From: an uncultured Eudoraea sp.
GTDB lineage: Bacteria > Bacteroidota > Bacteroidia > Flavobacteriales > Flavobacteriaceae
DNA length: 64,000 nucleotides
Direction: 5' to 3'
Assembly: GCA_947258405.1 (NCBI GenBank)
Contig: CAMYIE010000007.1
Span: 1 to 64,000 of the forward strand
The translations under genes and the position numbers were made by a program. The notes beneath the pieces are model-generated. The model saw only the letters and a list, made by a program, of their open reading frames with translations. It ran no database searches and was not told the DNA's origin. This document shows, in pieces, positions 25,915-33,819 of the stretch. Each line of letters begins with the position of its first letter. Position 1 is the first letter of the stretch.

Positions 25915-26328
25915 ATGACAAGAGATGTATCAGCTAAAAAGCAAAAGAATGTCGCAGGATGGTATCGTGAAGTGAACAAGTGGGTGTCCGAAATTCATTT
26001 TGTACAGGACGAAATAGTATTTGCGAAGAAATTGCTTAATTCCGATGTTTTTGAACCTAATGTGCCAAATTTGTTTGAGCGTATAAGGGAGTATCTCGGT
26101 CTGCTGGAATCGTTTGAAGAAGAGTTAGCGGCCTTTGAGGCCCAGTTAGTGCGTCATGAGCGTGGTCTGGGAACTTTTTTAGAAATCATTGAACCAGAGG
26201 GTTTCAAATTGGAAAGCAGGCATCTGGAGTTGGCTGTGCAAATAGCGGAGATAATAGGCAGATTCAAGATGCTTAAGTCAGAGATATTTCAGTATGCCGG
26301 AGGGATTCTTAGAAGGAAAAGAAAGTAG
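25915..26328 (+). CDS. Helical/coiled-coil protein of unknown function, paralogue of 12166 and 26436
   Basis: The product is 137 residues, soluble, with long helices rich in Glu and Lys. It contains EIHFVQDEIVFAKKLL near residue 28 and ESFEEELAAFEAQLVRHERGL near 70, matching the layout of the two paralogues (a W, a 'DE' helix, then a second hairpin). No named family recognised. It lies at the end of the usp array, suggesting a stress role, perhaps as a partner or scaffold. Confidence 0.7.
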   Translation: MTRDVSAKKQKNVAGWYREVNKWVSEIHFVQDEIVFAKKLLNSDVFEPNVPNLFERIREYLGLLESFEEELAAFEAQLVRHERGLGTFLEIIEPEGFKLESRHLELAVQIAEIIGRFKMLKSEIFQYAGGILRRKRK

Positions 26329-26356
26329 TTCGCAGTGCATCAAAATTCTGCCGGAC

Positions 26357-26399
26357 TGATCCTGATCATTTCTGTACTCTCTCAACTGCTGTAACTTCA
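26357..26399 (+). promoter_or_regulatory. FNR/CRP-like box plus weak -7 element upstream of 26436
   Basis: TGATCCTGATCA (26357-26368) is followed after exactly 23 nt by TAACTTCA (26392-26399), 6 of 8 to TAnnTTTG. The box ends 67 nt before ATG 26436. Confidence 0.55.
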
Positions 26400-26435
26400 T
26401 GTTCGATATTATAGGAAATTTAAATCAGTGCAGTC

Positions 26436-26879
26436 ATGAAAGTAAAAGAGAAAACACACCGCTATATAGAGTGGATCAGTCCGGAAGACATGCATACAGA
26501 GACCGTCCAGTGGCTTTCCGAATTAAATTTTGTAAGGGACGAACAAGACTTTCTAAATAGACTGGTAAAGCACTATACAATTCAATTGGCCGATGCCAGG
26601 AGGTTAGACAAAAGCAGGGCTATCGTTGGGGCAATCCTGGAAGCGGAAAAAGAAGTTAAAGTCTTGATGAAAAAGATTCAGGCGCATGAAAACCAATTGA
26701 ACATTATGGTTGATGATATAGACCAGCCTGCCATGGAAAGGGCATATAAAGAGACTCATAAAGAATTAATGATCCTGATGCAACGCTACCTGGAAGAATA
26801 CAGAGAACTTAAAAAACAATTATTTGAACTAGTGTCAAAGGTGATCAAAAAAGAAAAACAGCAACGTTTGCTCAACTAA
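26436..26879 (+). CDS. Helical/coiled-coil protein of unknown function, paralogue of 12166 and 25915
   Basis: The product is 147 residues and all helical. ELNFVRDEQDFLNRLVKHY near residue 30 lines up with the paralogues. A second hairpin (KVLMKKIQAHENQLNIM) and a third helix (ILMQRYLEEYRELKKQLFEL) follow. It has its own FNR-like box and is followed 11 bp later by a lipoprotein gene, so these two form an operon. Confidence 0.72.
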   Translation: MKVKEKTHRYIEWISPEDMHTETVQWLSELNFVRDEQDFLNRLVKHYTIQLADARRLDKSRAIVGAILEAEKEVKVLMKKIQAHENQLNIMVDDIDQPAMERAYKETHKELMILMQRYLEEYRELKKQLFELVSKVIKKEKQQRLLN

Positions 26880-26890
26880 AACCTTACCCC

Positions 26891-27547
26891 ATGAAGAAAG
26901 CTCTTGTTTTATTAATCGTCGTTTTTGCCTCTTGTTCTTCTGCTCAGTTGGTAGATACCTGGAAGAATCCAGACATTGTGGTATTTGATGCCTATAAAGT
27001 GCTGATAGTTGGAATGACACCGAATGAAGATGCCAGGGAAAAGTTTGAAACTAAAATGAAACGTCAATTCAGCAAGCGAAAGATAGAGGCTGTGCGTAGC
27101 ATCGATTTGTTCGATGTGGAATTTACCCATGCGGCCCGTACCGAAGTTGAATTGGACGAAGTGGAGCAAGTGCTGCTCGATCGGGATTTTGATGCCATAC
27201 TATTTACCAAGGTACTGGGTTCTGAAAGCAAACAGAGTTTTAGGCAGCGGATGGCAGATTTAGACAGTTATTATGGAAAATTTTCGGATGATTACCTTTC
27301 GCACCAGGATATATATTACGATGATACTTATTACGATCAGTACATGATTTACCATGCCGAAACTTCATTGTACTGTATCTGTGTGGGCAAAGAACGCGAA
27401 CTTATCTGGCGAGGAGCGATCGATATCACAGACCCTATCGATCTGACCAAAACCATCGATGATTATATAAAACTTGTCGTCCTGGCGATGGGAGAGCAGG
27501 ATGTCATCTTTCGTGAAGAAGCAAATGGTGAATCTACAAGTCCCTGA
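26891..27547 (+). CDS. Lipoprotein of unknown function in the stress island
   Basis: The product is 218 residues with a short lipoprotein signal ending in VFASC. The mature part starts SSAQLVDTWKNPD, followed by KVLIVGMTPNEDAREKFETKM. This start is common among flavobacterial lipoproteins of unknown function, where a Rossmann-like layout is suspected. The middle is rich in Tyr and Asp (YYDDTYYDQY). It shares an operon with the coiled-coil gene 11 bp upstream and converges with the carbonic anhydrase gene. Confidence 0.7.
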   Translation: MKKALVLLIVVFASCSSAQLVDTWKNPDIVVFDAYKVLIVGMTPNEDAREKFETKMKRQFSKRKIEAVRSIDLFDVEFTHAARTEVELDEVEQVLLDRDFDAILFTKVLGSESKQSFRQRMADLDSYYGKFSDDYLSHQDIYYDDTYYDQYMIYHAETSLYCICVGKERELIWRGAIDITDPIDLTKTIDDYIKLVVLAMGEQDVIFREEANGESTSP

Positions 27548-27548
27548 A

Positions 27549-28256
27549 CTATTCCTGTTGCTGGAGGGCTTTAATTTGTTCGATCTGCTGAGCTGAAACT
27601 TCAAAAATTCTGTGTGCGATATACCATTCTACTGTTTTGCTAAAGGGTTCAGATGCCAGAAATCCCGTATAATGGTAAAAGCCTTCCATATCAAGATTTG
27701 TCTTGTTCACCATAGCCTGACCTCCTTTGAGGATCCCAAGCAGGGTCTCCGATTTTGAATGGCCCATATCTGAAGATTGAATCATCAACTCCCGTATGAA
27801 AGGATTCTCCTCTCCAATCTTAAACAAGGTGGAAATGACCAGATATTCACCTCCTTTATCGCGATCTGCAGGTTCGGTTACAACATGGAATTCCATCGGG
27901 AAGCTGATACCTTCCAGTAAATGAGGACCCGGGCTGTGAAAATGCAGATGCTTAAAACGGTATTGACGACCTTCGATCTCCAGGGTCGACTCGAAATCTA
28001 AATTGAGTTCTGCTTTTTGCCCTTCTTCCTCCAGCTGACCATTTACTAAATCGTTTAGTACAACCTTAAATTTAATGCTATCACCCGGAATAGGGAGAAT
28101 CTGGACCGGCGGATTGATCAGGGCATGCTCAATCCCTTCAAATACAGGTGGTGGTGTTTGCTTTTCAGGTAGTTTTTTTGTTCTGGAATCCTTGCAGGAA
28201 AATAGCAGGAAGGAAGCCATAAAAAAGCAAGATAAAACAGATCTATATGATTGCAT
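27549..28256 (-). CDS. Alpha-carbonic anhydrase-like lipoprotein with altered active site
   Basis: The product is 235 residues from ATG 28256 (MQSYRSVLSC), with a lipobox ending SFLLFSC at Cys21; the frame from 28283 adds 9 residues. The alpha-CA core is visible: HLHFHSPGPH gives zinc ligands His105 and His107, and MEFHVV gives His124. The late segment FYHYTGFLASEPFSKTVEW lines up with the conserved 'YYRYxGSLTTPPCSExVxW', but the Thr199 equivalent is Ala201, Thr200 is Ser202 and the first Pro is Glu203. The zinc site looks intact and the hydroxide gate does not. It probably sits in the periplasm or outer envelope. Confidence 0.8.
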   Translation of the reverse strand: MQSYRSVLSCFFMASFLLFSCKDSRTKKLPEKQTPPPVFEGIEHALINPPVQILPIPGDSIKFKVVLNDLVNGQLEEEGQKAELNLDFESTLEIEGRQYRFKHLHFHSPGPHLLEGISFPMEFHVVTEPADRDKGGEYLVISTLFKIGEENPFIRELMIQSSDMGHSKSETLLGILKGGQAMVNKTNLDMEGFYHYTGFLASEPFSKTVEWYIAHRIFEVSAQQIEQIKALQQQE

Positions 28257-28425
28257 GCCCGAGTGAAAAACGCTGATTGCCAAATGATATAAACAAAATT
28301 ACAATTATTGGCCAATCCACCTATAGTTTTCAGGATTAGTAACATACAGCCTAAAAAATGTTTTTTGGCTATCCTGGAAGAACCGACAAATGATGTTTAG
28401 AAACCCGCGGACCGGGAATTGTTCC

Positions 28426-28965
28426 CTATTTTAAATGTCGGATGATCTTATGACTGGATGGAGAAGTGGTGCTGTAAAAAACGTCTACGAGCTTTCCCTC
28501 TTTGTCCACAAGGTATTTCTGAAAATTCCAGCGAACTGAAGAACTCTTTTTACCATTGAGATTTTTATCGGTCAGCCATTGATATAAAGGATGCTGACCC
28601 GGACCTTTTACCTTTACTTTCTCGGTTAGTGGAAAGGTTACACCAAATCTTACATCACAAAATGAACGAATATCCGAGGCATCACCAGGTTCCTGGTTAC
28701 CAAATTGATTACAGGGTATTCCAATGACAACAAGTTCATCCTTGTATTCTTCACTAAGCGACTGGAGAGCTTTATACTGTCTGGTAAAACCACATTGTGA
28801 AGCGACATTAACAAATAGCAGGTGCTTCCCTTTAAATTCTGAAAACCGCAGTGCAGGTCCCTCCAGAGTATTGATTTCTATATCATAAAGAGAGATAGTT
28901 TCTTTACCGGTGTTTCTGGAAGGTTTTTGCGAGCCCATTTTCTTCATTTGTTCGATGATCCTCAT
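28426..28965 (-). CDS. Glutathione peroxidase family protein (thiol peroxidase type)
   Basis: The product is 179 residues. The peroxidatic Cys is in NVASQCGFTRQYKALQ (Cys, not selenocysteine). GIPCNQFGNQEPG carries the conserved Gln, and RWNFQKYLVDKEG has the Trp-Asn of the catalytic tetrad. Such bacterial enzymes usually use thioredoxin to reduce hydroperoxides. It follows folE by 5 bp in the same operon, so peroxide defence is co-expressed with pterin synthesis behind the light-type operator. Confidence 0.9.
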   Translation of the reverse strand: MRIIEQMKKMGSQKPSRNTGKETISLYDIEINTLEGPALRFSEFKGKHLLFVNVASQCGFTRQYKALQSLSEEYKDELVVIGIPCNQFGNQEPGDASDIRSFCDVRFGVTFPLTEKVKVKGPGQHPLYQWLTDKNLNGKKSSSVRWNFQKYLVDKEGKLVDVFYSTTSPSSHKIIRHLK

Positions 28966-28970
28966 AGAAA

Positions 28971-29675
28971 CTAGGAATTTATATATTGCTGAAGTTCGGT
29001 AATCTTTACTGGGTTTTCAAAGCTGCCCCCGTAAAATGAAGTCACCGTTGCAGAGCTGTCGTCTTTAACTCCTCTAGACGAGACACAAAGATGCTTGGCA
29101 TCGATGATGACAGCAACGTCTTTAGTATCCAGCAATTGTTGTAGCTCTGTCCCGATCTGATTGGTAAGCCTTTCCTGAACCTGAGGTCTTTTTGCATAGT
29201 ATTGGACAATTCGGTTAAGCTTGGAAAGTCCAATAACTTTTCCCGAAGAAATATAGGCCACATGCGCTTTCCCTACAATAGGCACAAAATGGTGTTCACA
29301 ATTCGAGTAAAAAGTGATATTTTTTTCAACCAACATCTGATTGTACTGATACTTATTCTCAAAAAGCGCTATTTCGGGTTTGTTCTTTGGATTAAGACCC
29401 GAAAATATTTCATCGATATACATTTTTGCCACCCGTTTTGGAGTACCTCTCAGGGAATCGTCATTCAGGTCAAGTCCCATAACATCCATAATTTGAGCAA
29501 ATAACTGAGCAATGCTTTCTTTTTTCCTCTCATCGCTTAGTTCAAAGGCGTTTTTTTTCATTGGGGTTTCTAATCCTGTATACAAGTGATCATCCCCAAT
29601 CTCCTCATGAGTGAGTCCCTTGATCATATCATCAGTGGCCAGATAAGCGTCTAATGTGCTGTCGGTAATTTTCAT
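28971..29675 (-). CDS. folE: GTP cyclohydrolase I
   Basis: The product is 234 residues. It converts GTP to dihydroneopterin triphosphate, the first step of folate and pterin synthesis. The zinc ligands are visible in FYSNCEHHFVPI and AKHLCVSSRG. GKAHVAYIS and GLSKLNRIVQYYAKRPQVQERL are family signatures. The N-terminal 45 residues are an extension without clear homology. Its place beside photolyase genes fits a need for the folate antenna (MTHF) of cryptochrome DASH, and its operator matches the one before the photolyase operon. Confidence 0.95.
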   Translation of the reverse strand: MKITDSTLDAYLATDDMIKGLTHEEIGDDHLYTGLETPMKKNAFELSDERKKESIAQLFAQIMDVMGLDLNDDSLRGTPKRVAKMYIDEIFSGLNPKNKPEIALFENKYQYNQMLVEKNITFYSNCEHHFVPIVGKAHVAYISSGKVIGLSKLNRIVQYYAKRPQVQERLTNQIGTELQQLLDTKDVAVIIDAKHLCVSSRGVKDDSSATVTSFYGGSFENPVKITELQQYINS

Positions 29676-29719
29676 AAGTCTTATTTTAAACGGTAATGCG
29701 AAACCTCTTTTTATCGTTA

Positions 29720-29764
29720 TAAAAGTAACTATTATGTTTAATGATAAATGTTAAAAATTAAACA
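29720..29764 (-). promoter_or_regulatory. Palindromic operator and -7 element of the folE-gpx operon
   Basis: TGTTTAAT-N14-ATTAAACA occupies 29735-29764, with a conserved ATGTTAA inside the spacer. On the minus strand TACTTTTA (29727-29720) lies 7 nt downstream and is 7 of 8 to TAnnTTTG. The same operator, with the same 14-nt spacer and the same 7-nt gap to the -7 element, precedes the photolyase operon. Confidence 0.65.
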
Positions 29765-29807
29765 AAGTTTTAATATGTGTCTGGAATATACAGGAAGAAT
29801 GGAGCAG

Positions 29808-30089
29808 CTACCGTTTACTAACCTTATTTTGACTGATAGCGCGTTGCCTGTTACACTTAAATCGCCCTTTTTCGAAGGATCTCTTTTTAAGGTGTTTGGT
29901 ACTTCGACCCTGGACCCGTTTTCTCCAAAGACGAAAGCTTGAGGCTCTCAGTTCCCTGCGCATCAATCTAATAACCTGTTGTTCGGATAATCCAAATTGC
30001 AGGGTAATGGCATCAAAAGGGGTACGGTCTTCCCAGGCCATCTCTATAATGCGATCTTTTTCCAGCAGAGTTAGGGAGTCTTTAGCCAT
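29808..30089 (-). CDS. DUF2805 (TIGR03643) family protein
   Basis: The product is 93 residues, strongly basic in the C-terminal half. It opens with EKDRIIEMAWEDRTPFDAI, then FGLSEQQVIRLMRRELRASSFRLWRKRV, a helix-turn-helix-like layout typical of this family. The function is unknown; the family is known for sitting next to photolyase/cryptochrome genes. It is the last gene of the photolyase operon, 12 bp after the FeS photolyase. Confidence 0.85.
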   Translation of the reverse strand: MAKDSLTLLEKDRIIEMAWEDRTPFDAITLQFGLSEQQVIRLMRRELRASSFRLWRKRVQGRSTKHLKKRSFEKGRFKCNRQRAISQNKVSKR

Positions 30090-30101
30090 CGTGATGGATC
30101 C

Positions 30102-31634
30102 TTAGAATTGGTCGGGGTTCTCTATTATTGTAGTTGCTCTTCTACGGATAGAATCCATTTCCTCACCTGGTATTTTATTTAAAAGGTTGTACATCATACC
30201 CATCCGGGGGTTGTTATGAAGTTTCTCTCGTTTTTCATCGAGGAAGTTCCAGTAAAGGCTGTTAAAAGGACAGGCATTATCCCCGGTCCTTAAATTGCGG
30301 TTGTAGGAGCATTCCTTGCAATAGTTCCCCATTTTGTTGATATAGGAAGAAGAGGAAATATAGGGTTTCGTAGCGATAATCCCCCCATCGGCATACTGGC
30401 TCATGCCCCTTGTGTTAGTTATTTCCACCCATTCGATCGCATCTATATAAATACCCAGATACCAGCGGTCTACCAGGTCTGGGTGAACCTGTGTCAAAAG
30501 GGCAAAATTACCGGTGATCATCAGGCGTTGTATGTGATGAGCATAGGCATGATCAAGACTATTGTTAATTGCTTTTGAAAGACAATTCATTTTGGTATTA
30601 CCAGTCCAGTAAAAATCCGGGAGGGGCTGATGGTTATCAAGTGCATTCTTCTGTGCATATCCTGGCATTTCTTTCCAGTAGATACCGCGCATGTATTCAC
30701 GCCAGCCGATGATCTGACGTATAAATCCTTCTACCTGAGAAAGCCCTACTGATTCCTTGGAGTTGTAGTAGTATTTTATCACCTTGTTTACCACAGTTAC
30801 AGGGTCCAGAATTTTGGTGTTCATAGCAAAAGAAAGCCTTGAATGAAAGAGGAATTCTTCTTCTGTATGCAGCGCATCCTGGTAGTCTCCAAAATGGGGC
30901 AGGAGTTCTTTGCAAAAATAGTTGAGTTGATCCAGGGCCTGCTTCCGGTTTATTGGATAGTCGAATCTATCCCCTTCAAATCGTCCTATGGTTTTTATCC
31001 CTGAATTTTTAATATCGTTTACAACCGAAGCTACATCGTTGTCAAAAATTATAGGCTGTGGAATCTCAGGTTTTCCGTTCCATTTTTTTCGATTCGATTT
31101 ATCATAATTCCATTTCCCTCCTTCAGGCTGATCACCTTCCATCAATACATTGTGCTTTTTCCGCATGTAGCGATAAAAGCTTTCCATCAAGTATTGCTTT
31201 TTTCCCGAGAAGAACGTACTTAGCTCATCTCTGGCAGTGTAAAAATGCTCGTTATCAAAAGAAGCTACCGGGATATCTAACGAAGTTTCGATTTCCTTCA
31301 GCTGCTGATCGAGCCGGTATTCATCCGGCAGCAGGTATTCGAACTTTTCTATTTTATGTTCTGCGACAAGATTGCGGATATTCTCGCCGAGATCCTGCCG
31401 GTTACGCTTGTCGTTGATGGTGTAATAGATCAGCTGATGCCCGGAATCCTTTAATTCTGTACCAAAATTTCTCATGGCAGCAAAAAAGCCTATAACTTTT
31501 TGGATATGGTGCTGAACATAGTCGGTCTCTTGTCTCATTTCAAACATCACATATATATAGCGATCGTCTGCTTTCTGAAACCAGGAATGTTCAGAATTGA
31601 GCTGGTCCCCAAGGATAAGTCTCAATGTTTTCAT
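30102..31634 (-). CDS. FeS-type bacterial photolyase/cryptochrome (PhrB-like, (6-4) type)
   Basis: The product is 510 residues of the prokaryotic iron-sulfur photolyase branch. The N-terminal antenna domain starts [19 protein letters not shown], and the FAD domain includes GWREYMRGIYW and HHIQRLMITGNFALL. Four Cys for the [4Fe-4S] cluster can be picked out: one in TKMNCLSKA and three in NYCKECSYNRNLRTGDNACPF. It repairs (6-4) photoproducts with light. The start overlaps the stop of cryptochrome DASH by one base (TGATG). Confidence 0.92.
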   Translation of the reverse strand: MKTLRLILGDQLNSEHSWFQKADDRYIYVMFEMRQETDYVQHHIQKVIGFFAAMRNFGTELKDSGHQLIYYTINDKRNRQDLGENIRNLVAEHKIEKFEYLLPDEYRLDQQLKEIETSLDIPVASFDNEHFYTARDELSTFFSGKKQYLMESFYRYMRKKHNVLMEGDQPEGGKWNYDKSNRKKWNGKPEIPQPIIFDNDVASVVNDIKNSGIKTIGRFEGDRFDYPINRKQALDQLNYFCKELLPHFGDYQDALHTEEEFLFHSRLSFAMNTKILDPVTVVNKVIKYYYNSKESVGLSQVEGFIRQIIGWREYMRGIYWKEMPGYAQKNALDNHQPLPDFYWTGNTKMNCLSKAINNSLDHAYAHHIQRLMITGNFALLTQVHPDLVDRWYLGIYIDAIEWVEITNTRGMSQYADGGIIATKPYISSSSYINKMGNYCKECSYNRNLRTGDNACPFNSLYWNFLDEKREKLHNNPRMGMMYNLLNKIPGEEMDSIRRRATTIIENPDQF

Positions 31635-32944
31635 CAGAAGAGCGTTTTTTGAAGCCAGCGATTCTGAAACTTTGACTGTGGGTCGTAGCGTTGGGCCTGA
31701 AGTTTTATATTGAATTTGCGGTCTCTGGGGTCATTACCCACTCCGGCCACATACATCCAATTGCCATAATTGCTATGAACGTCGTAGTCTATTAATAGCG
31801 ATTCGAACCAGGCGGCACCCATCCGCCAATCGATTTGCAAGTCTTTAGCCAGGTAGGAAGCAACATTTTGACGACCTCGATTGCTCATCCATCCGGTTTC
31901 TCTCAACTCGGTCATATTGGCGTTTACAAAAGGTTCAGCAGTTCGTCCTCCGGTCCATATACTAAATTCTTCCTCCGACACACTCCAGGGATAGTCCTTT
32001 TGAAGAATTCCCCCTAAATGAAAAATTCGGTTCTGATGTTTTAGAGAGATATATTTAAAAAAATCGCGCCATATCAGTTCGAAAACCAACCAGTAGGTAC
32101 TTTGATTTTTATATTGCTGCTGTTCAAATTCTTTTACAGCCCAATAGATTTGCCTGGGGGAGATACATCCACAAGCCAGCCATGAAGAAAGCTTTGAGCT
32201 ATAATCTGTACCGAGGAGTCCATTGCGGGTTTTTTTGTAGTAACCGAGTTTTTTCGTGACGAAAAAATACTGCTCGACCCGTTTTCTAGCCTGGTCTTCT
32301 CCACCTTTAAAAGGAAATGCACTACGAGGATCGGTATTGAAATCGGTCAGGCCCAATTCAGGCAGCGAAGGAATGGCCCATGATTTGGGGAGTAAATTGT
32401 CTAAAACCATTATTTTCGGTTCCGGGCTCAAAGGTCTGACCTCTGCTTTTTTCTCACAACTCTTTCTAAAGGAGGTAAATACCCTTGGAATGTCTTCAAT
32501 AGCTAAGGGGCAGTCATCAGGATGATAAAGGAACTGATCGAAAGTTTCATTTATTCTGATGTCAGGAGATATATTATACTTTACTTTTTGCAATACAGAG
32601 AGTTCTTCCTCGGTCCATTCACACTGGCAATAGATCGAAGCAATCTTGTAAAGCTCTACCAGTTCGGGTATCACTTTTTCAGGTTTATCGTTTACAACGA
32701 TCAGGCTGATATTTAGGCCGGCAAGTGATTCCTGCAGATTATAGACCGATTCGGTCAGGAACTTGGCCCGGTACTTTTCTGTTTTTCTAAAACCAAAACG
32801 AGTTTGGGCAAATTGGCGTGGATCGAAACAATAAAGCGCTATAACTCTTTCATTACGAGCCTGGGCTTTAAATAATGAATGATTATCGCGAATCCTCAGA
32901 TCGTTTCTGAACCAGACCAGCGTTGTTTTTTGTTCCTTCTGCAT
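31634..32944 (-). CDS. Cryptochrome DASH / photolyase
   Basis: The product is 436 residues. The N-terminal antenna domain starts [18 protein letters not shown]. The FAD-binding part has [58 protein letters not shown] and WGAAWFE-like [12 protein letters not shown], all typical of CRY-DASH. It repairs CPD lesions in single-stranded DNA and may signal light. It overlaps the DUF2256 gene upstream by 49 bp and the FeS photolyase downstream by one base. Confidence 0.92.
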   Translation of the reverse strand: MQKEQKTTLVWFRNDLRIRDNHSLFKAQARNERVIALYCFDPRQFAQTRFGFRKTEKYRAKFLTESVYNLQESLAGLNISLIVVNDKPEKVIPELVELYKIASIYCQCEWTEEELSVLQKVKYNISPDIRINETFDQFLYHPDDCPLAIEDIPRVFTSFRKSCEKKAEVRPLSPEPKIMVLDNLLPKSWAIPSLPELGLTDFNTDPRSAFPFKGGEDQARKRVEQYFFVTKKLGYYKKTRNGLLGTDYSSKLSSWLACGCISPRQIYWAVKEFEQQQYKNQSTYWLVFELIWRDFFKYISLKHQNRIFHLGGILQKDYPWSVSEEEFSIWTGGRTAEPFVNANMTELRETGWMSNRGRQNVASYLAKDLQIDWRMGAAWFESLLIDYDVHSNYGNWMYVAGVGNDPRDRKFNIKLQAQRYDPQSKFQNRWLQKTLF

Positions 32945-33057
32945 TTTTCACTGCAATAGATCACCGATTCCCATTGGCGCTCCCATTTTTTTCGCCAACG
33001 AAACGGGCGATTACAAACCGGGCATTGTTTTTCGGGAAGATGATGCTTTTGGTGCAA
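32896..33057 (-). CDS. DUF2256 zinc-ribbon protein (TTG start)
   Basis: The product is 53 residues and is missed by ATG-only gene finding. It starts with TTG at 33057 and reads [18 protein letters not shown], then [19 protein letters not shown]. The two pairs CPVC and CSEKC form a small zinc ribbon. DUF2256 proteins are known neighbours of cryptochrome genes. It overlaps the start of cryptochrome DASH by 49 bp in another frame and follows the Lacal_2735 gene by 6 bp, so all are in one operon. Confidence 0.8.
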   Translation of the reverse strand: MHQKHHLPEKQCPVCNRPFRWRKKWERQWESVIYCSEKCRRNKKQRWSGSETI

Positions 33058-33063
33058 ACCTTA

Positions 33064-33228
33064 CTATACCAGCGCTTCAAGTTTTTTCAAAACCTCTTCA
33101 GCCTCAAAAACCTTGTCATCTGCCAGCTTGCGATTCGTGTGGGAAAGTTTGTGCGACTCTTCCATCAGTTTGCGATACTTCTCCTGTAATATTTCCTTCT
33201 CGGACTTTTTCCTAAAAAAATTGAACAT
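33064..33228 (-). CDS. Lacal_2735 family small protein
   Basis: The product is 54 residues: it starts MFNFFRKKSEKEILQEKYRK, continues ESHKLSHTNRKLADDKVFEA and ends EVLKKLEALV. This matches the small helical Lacal_2735 family of flavobacteria, of unknown function. It is the first gene of the photolyase operon, with a palindromic operator 59 nt upstream. Confidence 0.82.
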   Translation of the reverse strand: MFNFFRKKSEKEILQEKYRKLMEESHKLSHTNRKLADDKVFEAEEVLKKLEALV

Positions 33229-33271
33229 ATTAAAACTCTTTTAAAGATGACCTTCAATGGTCAGTATTATG

Positions 33272-33316
33272 CAAAGATCTTAAAATTGTTTAATAACATA
33301 TGTTAATGATTAAACA
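33272..33316 (-). promoter_or_regulatory. Palindromic operator and -7 element of the photolyase operon
   Basis: TGTTTAAT-N14-ATTAAACA lies at 33287-33316. Reading left on the minus strand, GATCTTTG (33279-33272, 7 of 8 to TAnnTTTG) follows after 7 nt. The sequence and spacing mirror the folE operator. The site also lies 88 nt before the divergent DUF2237 gene and may control both directions. Confidence 0.65.
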
Positions 33317-33404
33317 AAATTTATAGTTATTCAACTTGTATACAGTATTTTCGTCCAACCAGTTAAGAAATAGTTTGTACGACAAAGTATAAATAGTCAT
33401 TGAT

Positions 33405-33773
33405 ATGTCCATTATTAAAAATGTGCTGGGTACGGAATTAAAAGCCTGTGGCTTTGACCCTTTAACCGGTTATCAGAGAGATGGGTATTGCATTACCCTA
33501 TCGCAGGATACCGGCACCCATGTAGTATGTGCCGTAATGTCTGAAAAATTCCTTTCTTTCACCAAATTGCGAGGCAATGATCTGAGTACGCCCATACCTC
33601 AATGGAAATTTCCAGGTCTAAAACCGGGGGATAAATGGTGCCTGTGTATCAGCCGTTGGCTGGAAGCAGAAAAAGCGGGAGTGGCGCCAGGAATAGTTTT
33701 GGAGGCAACTCATATTAAAGCATTGGAATTTACCAGCCTTGAAAAACTTCAGCGATATGCCTTTCAATTTTAA
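33405..33773 (+). CDS. DUF2237 family protein
   Basis: The product is 122 residues. It starts MSIIKNVLGTELKACGFDPLTGYQRDGYC, with DTGTHVVCAVMSEKFLSFTKLRGNDLSTP and GLKPGDKWCLCISRWLEA, all DUF2237 hallmarks. Conserved Cys residues suggest metal or redox binding, but the role is unknown. It is divergent from the photolyase operon across the shared palindrome, and members of the family often lie beside photolyase genes, so it probably belongs to the light-damage response. Confidence 0.88.
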   Translation: MSIIKNVLGTELKACGFDPLTGYQRDGYCITLSQDTGTHVVCAVMSEKFLSFTKLRGNDLSTPIPQWKFPGLKPGDKWCLCISRWLEAEKAGVAPGIVLEATHIKALEFTSLEKLQRYAFQF

Positions 33774-33819
33774 CTTATCCATCTTAGTTAATAATGCTGT
33801 TGGGTAATTATTTAAAAAT

